From: an uncultured Pelagibacteraceae bacterium
Lineage (GTDB): Bacteria; Pseudomonadota; Alphaproteobacteria; Pelagibacterales; Pelagibacteraceae
Assembly: GCA_902573905.1 (NCBI GenBank)
Contig: CACGLL010000003.1
Span: 1 to 64,000 of the forward strand
DNA: 64,000 nt
Direction of reading: 5' to 3'
Part shown: positions 53,218 to 64,000 of the stretch, piece by piece
How positions within the stretch are numbered: position 1 is the stretch's first letter
How the letters are laid out: every line of letters starts with the position of its first letter
The notes under the pieces: model-generated
Told to the model about the DNA's origin: nothing
What the model saw: the letters and a program-made list of their open reading frames with translations, nothing else
The model's database searches: none
Made by a program: the position numbers and the translations under genes

Positions 53218-54145
53218 AAAAAAATTTAAAAATATTCTAGTAGTTTTAGGTGGAAATTCAGGTGAGAGAGCTGTTAGTTTGGAAAGTGGCAAGGCTTGTA
53301 TTAAAGCACTTAAAAAAATTAAATACAAAGTATCCTCCTTTGATCCCCAAAAAAAAAATTTTAACTTAATAAATAAAAGTAAAACTGACGCTATTTTTAA
53401 TGCCTTACATGGAAAGGATGGCGAAGATGGTATTGCTCAAAGTTATTTTGAATATCTTAAAATTCCCTATACTCATTCTGGAGTAATAAGTTCATTTAAT
53501 GCAATGGATAAATTAATTTCTAAAAAAATATTTTTTAAACATAAAATAAAAACACCAAAATATTTTTCAATAAGTAAAAATTATAAGATTTCATTGATAG
53601 ATAAAAAGTTAAAATTAAAAAGAATTATTTATCCAGTTATTGTTAAACCAATAAATGAGGGATCAAGCCTAGGCGTAGAGTTATGTAAAAATAAAAAAAA
53701 ATTAACAAATTCAATTAAGAAATTAGTAAAAAAGTATGGTCGAGCAATGATAGAACAATATATCCCAGGACAAGAAATCCAAGTAGCTATAATTAATGGA
53801 AAACCACTCGGCGCTATTGAACTTATACCTAGGCGTCAATTTTATGACTATAAAGCTAAATATACTAAATCTGCAAAAACAAAACACATCATGCCTGCAA
53901 GGTTATCTAAGTTGAAGTATTTAGAAGTTTTAAATATTGCTAAAAAAATACATGATGCTTTTAAATGTAGAGGAGTCACAAGAACAGATTTTAAGTTTTA
54001 TAAAGATAATTTTTATTCACTAGAAATTAATACCCAACCAGGTATGACAAGTCTTTCTTTAGTGCCTGAAATAGCAAATTATAGAGGTATAAATTTTGAA
54101 CAATTAGTTGAAAAGATTTTGTTGGATGCAAGTATTAATAAATGA
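53210..54145 (+). CDS. ddl: D-alanine--D-alanine ligase
   Basis: Ddl, 311 residues, an ATP-grasp ligase that makes D-Ala-D-Ala for MurF. Seen are VVLGGNSGERAVSLESGKAC, FNALHGKDGEDG, the central PVIVKPINEGSSLGVELC loop, IEQYIPGQEIQVAI and the C-terminal GVTRTDFKFY...EINTQPGMTSLSLVPEIA with the metal- and phosphate-binding residues. The start is a GTG at 53210, which overlaps the murB end by 8 bases. It overlaps ftsQ by 4 bases (ATGA). Length is typical for the DdlB form. Confidence 0.96.
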   Translation: MNKKKFKNILVVLGGNSGERAVSLESGKACIKALKKIKYKVSSFDPQKKNFNLINKSKTDAIFNALHGKDGEDGIAQSYFEYLKIPYTHSGVISSFNAMDKLISKKIFFKHKIKTPKYFSISKNYKISLIDKKLKLKRIIYPVIVKPINEGSSLGVELCKNKKKLTNSIKKLVKKYGRAMIEQYIPGQEIQVAIINGKPLGAIELIPRRQFYDYKAKYTKSAKTKHIMPARLSKLKYLEVLNIAKKIHDAFKCRGVTRTDFKFYKDNFYSLEINTQPGMTSLSLVPEIANYRGINFEQLVEKILLDASINK

Positions 54146-54801
54146 GAAATAAACCCATTTTCGGCATTGCATTATTTATTCTATTTTCAACTTTCATTTC
54201 ACAAAATAAATTCACAATTAACAAATTTGAAATTAAAGAAATAGAAATAGAAAATAATGAAATTTTAGAAGATCAAGAATTGATTAAAATTTTTTCTTTT
54301 CTATACAACAAAAATATAATTTTTCTTAATTCTTATAAATTAAAAAAAAATATAGATCAAAACAGCTTTATAGAAAAAATTGAAATAAAAAAAATTTTTC
54401 CAGATAAACTAGTAATTAAAGTTTTTGAAAAAAAACCAATAGCAATATTGATAGATAAGTATCAAAAAAAATATTATTTAGGAAAAAAAAATGATTTAAT
54501 TGAGTATAGATATATACTGAAATTTGACAACTTACCGATCGTCGAGGGTGAACTTAAGAGTTTTAAAAAACTATTTAATAACTTAATTAAAACAAATTTT
54601 CCTACAGAAGAAGTTCTAAGTTATAGACTTTTTAAGCTTGATCGATGGAATATTGAAATGATTGACAAAAAAATTTTAAAATTACCCACAAAAAATTACA
54701 CTGAAAGTTTGATCAATTTTATAAATATTAAAGATAAAACTAATTTTGAAAAGTATAAAATTTTTGATTATAGATTAAATAATCAACTAATTTTGAAATA
54801 A
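54142..54801 (+). CDS. ftsQ: Cell division protein FtsQ
   Basis: A 219-residue bitopic membrane protein with one N-terminal transmembrane segment (IFGIALFILFSTFISQ) and a POTRA-like domain: FEIKEIEIENNEILEDQELIKIFSF, then KKNIDQNSFIEKIEIKKIFPDKLVIKVFEKKPIAILI, where the P-x-x-L-x-I-x-V-x-E-x-x-P-x-A pattern is diagnostic of FtsQ/DivIB. FtsQ links FtsL and FtsB with early division proteins. It is shorter than the E. coli protein (276) and lysine-rich. It is between ddl and ftsA, the expected order in Alphaproteobacteria. Confidence 0.9.
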   Translation: MRNKPIFGIALFILFSTFISQNKFTINKFEIKEIEIENNEILEDQELIKIFSFLYNKNIIFLNSYKLKKNIDQNSFIEKIEIKKIFPDKLVIKVFEKKPIAILIDKYQKKYYLGKKNDLIEYRYILKFDNLPIVEGELKSFKKLFNNLIKTNFPTEEVLSYRLFKLDRWNIEMIDKKILKLPTKNYTESLINFINIKDKTNFEKYKIFDYRLNNQLILK

Positions 54802-54805
54802 ATTT

Positions 54806-55999
54806 ATGAAAATTTTACCTAAACTTTTTATAAGCATTAGTAACAATGAAATCATTATAATTACAGGAAGCACAGATGATCAAAATAGTTTTGAGTTATT
54901 AGAAAAATTGATTTTACCGACTGATAGTATAAGCCAAAATAGGATTTTAGACTTAGAAAAGATTACCAATCTTATTAAAAGAAATATCTTATTAATAGAA
55001 CAGAAACTTAATTATACTTTTAAAGATATAATTTTAATTTTAGATAATCTTGAAACTTCTTTTTTAAGTTTATCTGGTTTTAAAAAACTTAATGGAACGC
55101 AAATTTCTAAAGAAAACATTACTTATATTTTAAATTCATTGAAATCATGTGTTGAAGAATTTGAAAAAAATAAGAAAATTTTACACATTTTTAATTCAGA
55201 ATATTGTTTAGATAAAAAAAAATTAGATAATTTACCTATAGGTTTATTTGGTAATTTTTACTCTCACGAATTATCCTTTAATTTAATTGATAAAAATAAT
55301 TACAAAAATTTAAAAAATATTTTTAAACAATGCAATTTAAAAGTAAAAAAAATATTACTAAAGAGTTTTGTAAAAGGATCTTTAATTATCGATGACAATC
55401 CAAATATTGATACTTTTTTTTATATTGAAATTAATGATATAAATTCAAAAATATTTTATGTTGAAAATAACGCTATTAAATTTGAGCAAAAATTTAATTT
55501 CGGAACAAAAATAATAATAAGTGATATTTGCAAAATCACATCTTTGACGAGTGACACAGTAGAAAATATAATTTCAGAAAATGAAAATATAAACAAAATT
55601 CCAGATAAAGAGTTATTAGAAGAAAAATATTTCAATAATCAGCAATATAGGAAAATAAAAAAAAATCTAATTGCAAAAATTGCAGAGGCAAGGATCAATG
55701 AATTATCTGAGAAGCTTCATTCTAAAAATATTAATCTTAAAAAACTAATAGGAAAAACTAATCTAATTTTTTTAGAAATAAATGCCCCGTATCATTTGAA
55801 TTGTTTTAAATATGAGTATGAAAAAAGTTTTGCCTTTAATAATCAATACGAGGTTAAAATAAAGAAGAAGCCGGATATTGAGCAAATTATAAATAAAGCT
55901 GATAATATTGTTCAATTTGGTTGGAAAAAGGAGGCCATTCCTGTCACAAAATCAAAAAAAACCTTCCTGACACGAATTTTTCAAGAAATTTTTCGGTAA
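54806..55999 (+). CDS. ftsA: Highly divergent FtsA-like protein with degenerate nucleotide site
   Basis: A 397-residue protein identified as FtsA mainly by position after ftsQ and by a collinear, weak match: IDNLETSFLSLSGFKKLNG, ILHIFNSEYCLDKKK-LDNLPIGLFGN and CKITSLTSDTVENII (compare DIAxGLxxxxxxAExIK). The actin ATPase motifs are not visible. The N-terminus reads KLFISISNNEIIII where DxGTxK is expected, and IEINDINSKIF stands for DIGGGTTDI. The C-terminal KKTFLTRIFQEIFR looks like the FtsA membrane-targeting amphipathic helix. It may tether FtsZ to the membrane without binding ATP. The FtsZ tail it would bind (EIPAFLRKQ) is intact. Confidence 0.78.
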   Translation: MKILPKLFISISNNEIIIITGSTDDQNSFELLEKLILPTDSISQNRILDLEKITNLIKRNILLIEQKLNYTFKDIILILDNLETSFLSLSGFKKLNGTQISKENITYILNSLKSCVEEFEKNKKILHIFNSEYCLDKKKLDNLPIGLFGNFYSHELSFNLIDKNNYKNLKNIFKQCNLKVKKILLKSFVKGSLIIDDNPNIDTFFYIEINDINSKIFYVENNAIKFEQKFNFGTKIIISDICKITSLTSDTVENIISENENINKIPDKELLEEKYFNNQQYRKIKKNLIAKIAEARINELSEKLHSKNINLKKLIGKTNLIFLEINAPYHLNCFKYEYEKSFAFNNQYEVKIKKKPDIEQIINKADNIVQFGWKKEAIPVTKSKKTFLTRIFQEIFR

Positions 56000-56064
56000 A
56001 GTTGTTATTTTTAGAAACATTAGTTGTTTTTTTTTAAAGTCAACCCTCAAGTATAACCTTTGTG

Positions 56065-56991
56065 ATGTACGATATTTACCAAAAAACTCTAGCTTCTGAA
56101 ATTATATTTAAAGGCATAGGTCTTCATTCTGGCAAGCCTTCAACTTTGAAGTTAATACCTTCTGAAGAAAACAGCGGTATTGTTTTCAAAAGGGTAGATC
56201 TTGAGGAAAATAACTTAATAAACGCAAGTTACACTAATGTAACATCAACTAAATTATGCACAACATTAGAAAATAGTTTTGGCACAAAAGTATCAACTGT
56301 AGAGCACCTACTAGCAGCTATTTATATATATGGAATAGATAATTTAATAGTCGAAATAGATAATGAGGAAGTTCCGATTATGGATGGCTCAGCTAAAATT
56401 TTTTTAGAAAATTTGAGCAAGGTAGAGCTTATAAATCAATCAAAAAAAAGAAAATATTTAAAAGTTATTGATAAAGTTGAACTTGTAGATGGAGAAAGAA
56501 AAATTTCTATTGAACCTAGCCATGAATCATTCGAGATAGACTTTCAATTGAATTATGAAAATAAAGTTATTGGAAAGCAAAGAAATAAATTTAATTTTTT
56601 AACAGATAATATTAAAGACATATCAGACTCAAGAACATTTTGTTTATACACCGATATAAAAAAAATAAAAAATTTGGGCCTAGCAAAAGGAGGGTCTTTA
56701 GATAATGCGATAGTCGTTGATAATAATAAAGTTTTAAATGAAGACGGATTAAGAAATAAAAAAGAGTTCGTCAATCATAAAATTTTAGATTTAATTGGCG
56801 ACTTTTTATTATCTGGATACAGATTAATTGGAAAGATAAAATGTTACCAAGGTGGACACGAGTTAAGCAACATGTTTTTAAAAAAATTATTTCAAAATAA
56901 GCTTTCAACAAATTTAATTGAATTACAAACCATAGATATTTCAAACAAAAATAATTCTCAACAAGTTAGCAAAATTGCTGTAAACGCATAA
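56065..56991 (+). CDS. lpxC: UDP-3-O-acyl-N-acetylglucosamine deacetylase
   Basis: LpxC, 308 residues from the ATG at 56065 (a GTG three bases earlier is an alternative start), catalyses the committed step of lipid A synthesis. The zinc ligands are seen as His in STVEHLLAA and His/Asp in NHKILDLIGDFLLSGY. The N-terminal FKGIGLHSGKPSTLKLIP and the PIMDGSAKIFLE segment are typical. The presence of lpxC indicates an LPS-bearing outer membrane. It lies directly after ftsA, where Alphaproteobacteria normally have ftsZ between the two. Confidence 0.96.
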   Translation: MYDIYQKTLASEIIFKGIGLHSGKPSTLKLIPSEENSGIVFKRVDLEENNLINASYTNVTSTKLCTTLENSFGTKVSTVEHLLAAIYIYGIDNLIVEIDNEEVPIMDGSAKIFLENLSKVELINQSKKRKYLKVIDKVELVDGERKISIEPSHESFEIDFQLNYENKVIGKQRNKFNFLTDNIKDISDSRTFCLYTDIKKIKNLGLAKGGSLDNAIVVDNNKVLNEDGLRNKKEFVNHKILDLIGDFLLSGYRLIGKIKCYQGGHELSNMFLKKLFQNKLSTNLIELQTIDISNKNNSQQVSKIAVNA

Positions 56992-56998
56992 AAAAAAT

Positions 56999-57027
56999 TA
57001 ACATATTATTTTATTATTAATATGTTA
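56999..57027 (+). terminator. AT-rich inverted repeat after lpxC
   Basis: TAACATATTA (56999-57008) and TAATATGTTA (57018-57027) form a perfect 10-base stem 7 bases past the lpxC stop. The stem is almost entirely A-T, and what follows is T-rich but not a clean U-tract. It could be a weak terminator or transcript-stabilising hairpin between lpxC and bamD. Confidence 0.4.
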
Positions 57028-57038
57028 TTAATTTAATA

Positions 57039-57869
57039 ATGCTTTCTCGATTTTTAGTGGCTTTAGCCATAACAATAATTTTAAACTCATGTGCAAAAAA
57101 AAATAATGAGTTTGAATATGAAAATTCAAAAAAAAAAGATCCTTATGAAATTTACAAGGAGGGTTTAGAGGCTTTCAATATCAACGACTTCTTTTTTGCA
57201 AGTGAAAAATTTTCTGAAGCAGAACTCAATTTTAGTTCTCCCGACGATGCTGCGAAAGCTGCGATAATGTCCTCTTATTGTCTTTATGCAATTAATTTTT
57301 ATAATGAAGCAGAAGAAAATTTAAAAAGATACTTAAAAAATTATCCTGGAGACGATAAAGTTATTTATGCACATTATCTTTTAGCAATTATTCAATTTGA
57401 ACAGATAAGTAATGAGGAATATGACTTAGCTCCATTACTTGAGTCAAAAAAAAGAATAGACTTTTTCTTAGAAAAATTTCCGAATACAGAGTATGCAATT
57501 GATTTAAAATTTAAGAGAGGTTTGATAAGAAATCAGTTTGCAGCTAAAGAATTATTTATTGCAAAATATTACATCTCAGTACAAAAATGGGTTCCAGCAA
57601 TCAAAAGATTAAAAATAATTTTTAATGAATATGACGATACAATCTTTATAGAGGAAGCATTGCATAGATTAGTTGAAATTAATTATCATATTGGTTTACA
57701 GGATGAAGCAAAAAAATATGCAAGTATTCTCGGATATAATTATAATTCAAGTGAGTGGTTTGAAAAATCTTATCAAGTATTTAATAAAGATTATAAAAAG
57801 ATTTTAAACAAAGCTAAGCAAGCAGACAAAGAGGGTCTTTTCAAAAAAGTTATAGAAATGATTAAATAA
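57039..57869 (+). CDS. bamD: Outer membrane assembly lipoprotein BamD
   Basis: BamD (ComL/YfiO), 276 residues, part of the Bam complex that folds beta-barrel proteins into the outer membrane. A lipoprotein signal (LVALAITIILNSC) puts the lipidated Cys at residue 18. The rest is TPR-like helices: DPYEIYKEGLEAFNINDFFFASEKFSEAELNF, YALNFYNEAEENLKRYLKNYPGDDKVIYAHYLLAIIQFEQ and LIAKYYISVQKWVPAIKRLKIIFNEYDDT, with the family's R-x-x-FxxxxxFxxFPNTEYAxD. It follows lpxC and precedes ligA; recN, which often lies between bamD and ligA in related bacteria, is absent here. Confidence 0.93.
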   Translation: MLSRFLVALAITIILNSCAKKNNEFEYENSKKKDPYEIYKEGLEAFNINDFFFASEKFSEAELNFSSPDDAAKAAIMSSYCLYAINFYNEAEENLKRYLKNYPGDDKVIYAHYLLAIIQFEQISNEEYDLAPLLESKKRIDFFLEKFPNTEYAIDLKFKRGLIRNQFAAKELFIAKYYISVQKWVPAIKRLKIIFNEYDDTIFIEEALHRLVEINYHIGLQDEAKKYASILGYNYNSSEWFEKSYQVFNKDYKKILNKAKQADKEGLFKKVIEMIK

Positions 57870-57872
57870 TAA

Positions 57873-61600
<3,728 letters not shown>

Positions 61601-61613
<13 letters not shown>

Positions 61614-63646
61614 TTAAGTATTTTATTTTTTTTATACCGATCCCATCCAGGACTTCTATACTCTTCATCAAATTCAATAGAATTATCTTGATTGAACTCA
61701 AAGTCATCATTGTTGTTTAAACTTATTTCATTTTTTTCTACACTTTCGTCAGGTATTTCATTTATAAATCTTGATGGCAAAGCATCCATCCAATCACCGT
61801 GGTAAGCCCTTTTCATTGCGAATGATAAGTATGCCTCTTTTTTTGCTCTAGTGATGCCAACGTAAGCAAGCCGTCTTTCTTCCTCTAAGGCAAAATCTCC
61901 TTTTTCTTCTAGAGATTTTTGATGAGGAAATAAACCCTCTTCCCATCCTGGTAGAAATACAACGTCAAATTCTAAACCTTTGGCGGCATGCATTGTCATC
62001 AAATTAATTTTTGCTCCCTCCCATTCCTGATCAATTGATGTGGCTAAAGCTACATGTTCTAAAAAACTCTGTAAGCTGTCATAATCCTGCATTGCTCTGA
62101 GTAATTCTTTTAAGTTTTCTAATCGATTTTCATTTTCTAAATCTTTTTTATTTTTTAACATTGAGGAGTAACCTGATTCATCTAATACTAATTTTAATAA
62201 ATCAAAATGTTTCATTTTAAGTGAGTCATTTCGCCATTTATGTATAAAATTTATTAATTGGCCAAGAGCCGTCTTTATTTTAGGTTTAAGTTCACCTCTT
62301 TCTATTAATTTAATAATCGAGTCCTCAAGACATAATTTATTTGATTTTCCAAACATATAAATTTGGTTTATTGTACTTTCACCAACTCCTTTTTTAGGCA
62401 CACCAATTATTCTTTCTAAAGCCAAGTCATCAAATTTTTGATTAATAATTCTTAGATAAGACACGGCATCTTTAATTTCAGCTCTTTCATAAAATTTTAT
62501 TCCACCTAACACACGATACCCTATTCCAACCTGAAGAAATCTTTCTTCAAACTCTCGAGTCTGGTAGATAGCTCTAACTAAAATTGATACATCGTTTAAA
62601 GAATATTTTTTTTTAAGCTTTTGTTCTATAATATCGCTAATTCCTTGAGCCTCTTCTTTGCCAGTTCGGTAACAATTCAATTTTACAAGATCACCTTGTT
62701 TAGCCGAAGACCATAATTTTTTTCCTACTCTATTTGAATTATTAGAAATTAAGTTGGATGCAGTATCTAAAATATTTTTTGTAGATCGATAGTTTTGTTC
62801 TAATTTAAATACTTTACAATTTTTATAAATTTGATCAAAAGTAAGAAAGTTTTTTATTTCTGCACCTCTCCAACTATAAATTGACTGATCATCATCTCCA
62901 ACACAGCAAATATTTTCATTTTCATTTACTAGAAGATTTAACCATTTATTTTGAATAAAATTTGTGTCTTGGAATTCATCAACTAAAATATATTTAAAAT
63001 TTTTTTGATATATTTGTCTGATATCTCTATGTTCCTCAAAAAGTTTTACACAAAATAAAATTAAATCTCCAAAATCAAATGCATTTAAATCTTTAGCCTT
63101 GTCTTGATAAATTTTGTATACCTTTAATATTGATTTTAGTATTGAACCTGATTTTTCAATTTTCACATCTTTTGGTAACAAACCCTTATTTTTCCACTGG
63201 TCGATATGATACATGATTAACTGAGGAGAAAATTTTTTTGCATCTAAATCTTCACCTTTTACAATATTTCGGATCAGTTTTTTTTGATCATCAGTGTCAA
63301 GAATTGTAAAATTACTTTTGTAATCTAATGCCTCAGCATGTCTTCTTAGAAATTTTACACTAATTGAGTGAAAAGTACCTAACCAAGGGACTGCATTAGA
63401 ATTTCCTTTTATACATTGCATAACCCTATTTTGCATTTCTTTTGCAGCTTTATTAGTAAAAGTCACACACAAGATTTGGTTAGGCCATGCTTTTTTTTCA
63501 TTAATTATATGAATAAGTCTCGTTGTTAAAACTCTGGTTTTGCCAGAACCTGCGCCTGCAACAATTAAGTTAGGACCTTCAGTGCTTAGAACTGCTTCTT
63601 TTTGTTCTTTGTTAAGGTTTTTTATTAAGTTATCTATGTTATTCAT
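61601..63646 (-). CDS. uvrD: UvrD/PcrA-type superfamily 1 DNA helicase
   Basis: A 681-residue SF1A 3'-5' helicase active in excision and mismatch repair and recombination control. Motifs in order are the Q-motif NKEQKEAV, Walker A VAGAGSGKTRVLTTRL, FTNKAAKEM, Walker B ILVDEFQDTN, GDDDQSIYSWRGA, LEQNYRST, LMTMHAAKGLEFDVVFLPGWEEGLFP and EERRLAYVGITRAK. It is 40 residues shorter than E. coli UvrD at the C-terminus, where a short acidic linker ends in YRSPGWDRYKKNKI, resembling the terminal RNAP-binding segment of UvrD/PcrA. It is the first gene of a minus-strand pair with pepP. Confidence 0.95.
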
Positions 63647-63690
63647 AAAAGAGAAATTTCATTTATATACCAGTTGTAAAAATAAAAAAA

Positions 63691-64000
63691 ATGTTAAATA
63701 AATTTTTAAGAACTATTCACAATAAATATTCAAGATTTTTTAAGTTTATTTTTTTCTTAAGATATTTATTTGTGGTTTTCTTCGTATCAATTTTCTTATT
63801 TGTGAAAATTCCAATATTTTTTAATTATGAAAAAAAAGTAGAAATTATAAAAAATTATTTTCTAAAAAATTATGATTTTGAAATTAATGAGTACGAAAAT
63901 ATTGAATATAAAGCTTTTCCTCTTCCTAGCTTAGAATTTAAAAAAATTCAAATAAAATTTTTGGAGTCAAAAACAAATTTTAAAATAAATAATCTTAAAG
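63691..64000 (+). CDS. AsmA-family protein, N-terminal fragment (truncated by window end)
   Basis: An open frame from the ATG at 63691 to the last base (103 complete codons). It has a basic start, a single transmembrane helix (FFKFIFFLRYLFVVFFVSIFLFV in the translation, residues about 15-40) and then a region ending in AFPLPSLEFKKIQIKF. That Pro-rich beta segment resembles the start of AsmA-like proteins, which are anchored in the inner membrane and extend into the periplasm, where they are implicated in lipid transport. The call rests on about 100 residues only. It is divergent from the uvrD-like gene with 44 bases between starts. Confidence 0.6.
   Translation, partial: MLNKFLRTIHNKYSRFFKFIFFLRYLFVVFFVSIFLFVKIPIFFNYEKKVEIIKNYFLKNYDFEINEYENIEYKAFPLPSLEFKKIQIKFLESKTNFKINNLK

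Overview
The window is an AT-rich (roughly 30% GC by eye), very gene-dense piece of a bacterial chromosome. Most neighbouring genes overlap or are separated by a few bases, and I see no insertion sequence, prophage or CRISPR array. The gene set (alphaproteobacterial-style primase lacking most zinc ligands, ELM1-family protein, MlaA/MlaC, a dcw cluster running on into lpxC-bamD-ligA, several Fe(II)/2-oxoglutarate oxygenases, Liv-type transport, streamlined spacers) fits a marine alphaproteobacterium of the SAR11/Pelagibacterales type or a similarly streamlined lineage. That placement is an inference from gene content and composition, not from a database comparison.

Layout. 1-9.9 kb is a mixed metabolic region: a pteridine-reductase-like SDR and uvrB, an aspartate-type aminotransferase, a degenerate SDR with a 2-keto-4-pentenoate-hydratase-like gene, a DUF1907 (C11orf54-like) protein, a MarR-like regulator coupled to a PanB-fold protein that has lost PanB catalytic residues, an EamA exporter and a PhyH-type oxygenase. 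9.9-24.5 kb is the most accessory-looking part. It holds a complete Liv-type ABC importer split into two divergent halves. The minus half carries a 2-oxoglutarate oxygenase gene and a strong terminator after the binding-protein gene. The plus half runs with almost no gaps into a PanE-like reductase, acyl-CoA synthetase, crotonase, enolase-superfamily enzyme, CitE-like lyase, gamma-glutamylcyclotransferase-like protein and three tandem Gfo/Idh/MocA dehydrogenases. This looks like one uptake-and-catabolism operon of unknown substrate.

24.5-38.1 kb is housekeeping: trxB, an ELM1-family protein, another oxygenase, carAB, yqeY-dnaG-rpoD, a CAT-anticodon tRNA, mlaC-mlaA and a peptidoglycan amidase. 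It is followed by the RNase P RNA gene (38127-38484).

38.5-59.9 kb is a long division and cell-wall (dcw) cluster: mraZ-ftsZ-rsmH-ftsL-ftsI-murEF(fused)-mraY-murD-ftsW-murG-murC-murB-ddl-ftsQ-ftsA-lpxC-bamD-ligA. It is unusual in four ways. ftsZ sits second instead of after ftsA. murE and murF are one reading frame. FtsA appears to have lost its actin nucleotide-binding motifs but keeps a C-terminal amphipathic helix. The mraZ promoter carries three CCCA boxes at exact 10-base period, with the -10 hexamer lying between two of them. 59.9-64 kb holds pepP, a UvrD/PcrA-type helicase and the start of an AsmA-like gene cut by the window edge.

All assignments come from reading the sequence and remembered family motifs. 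No searches were run, and alignments to reference enzymes are from memory.
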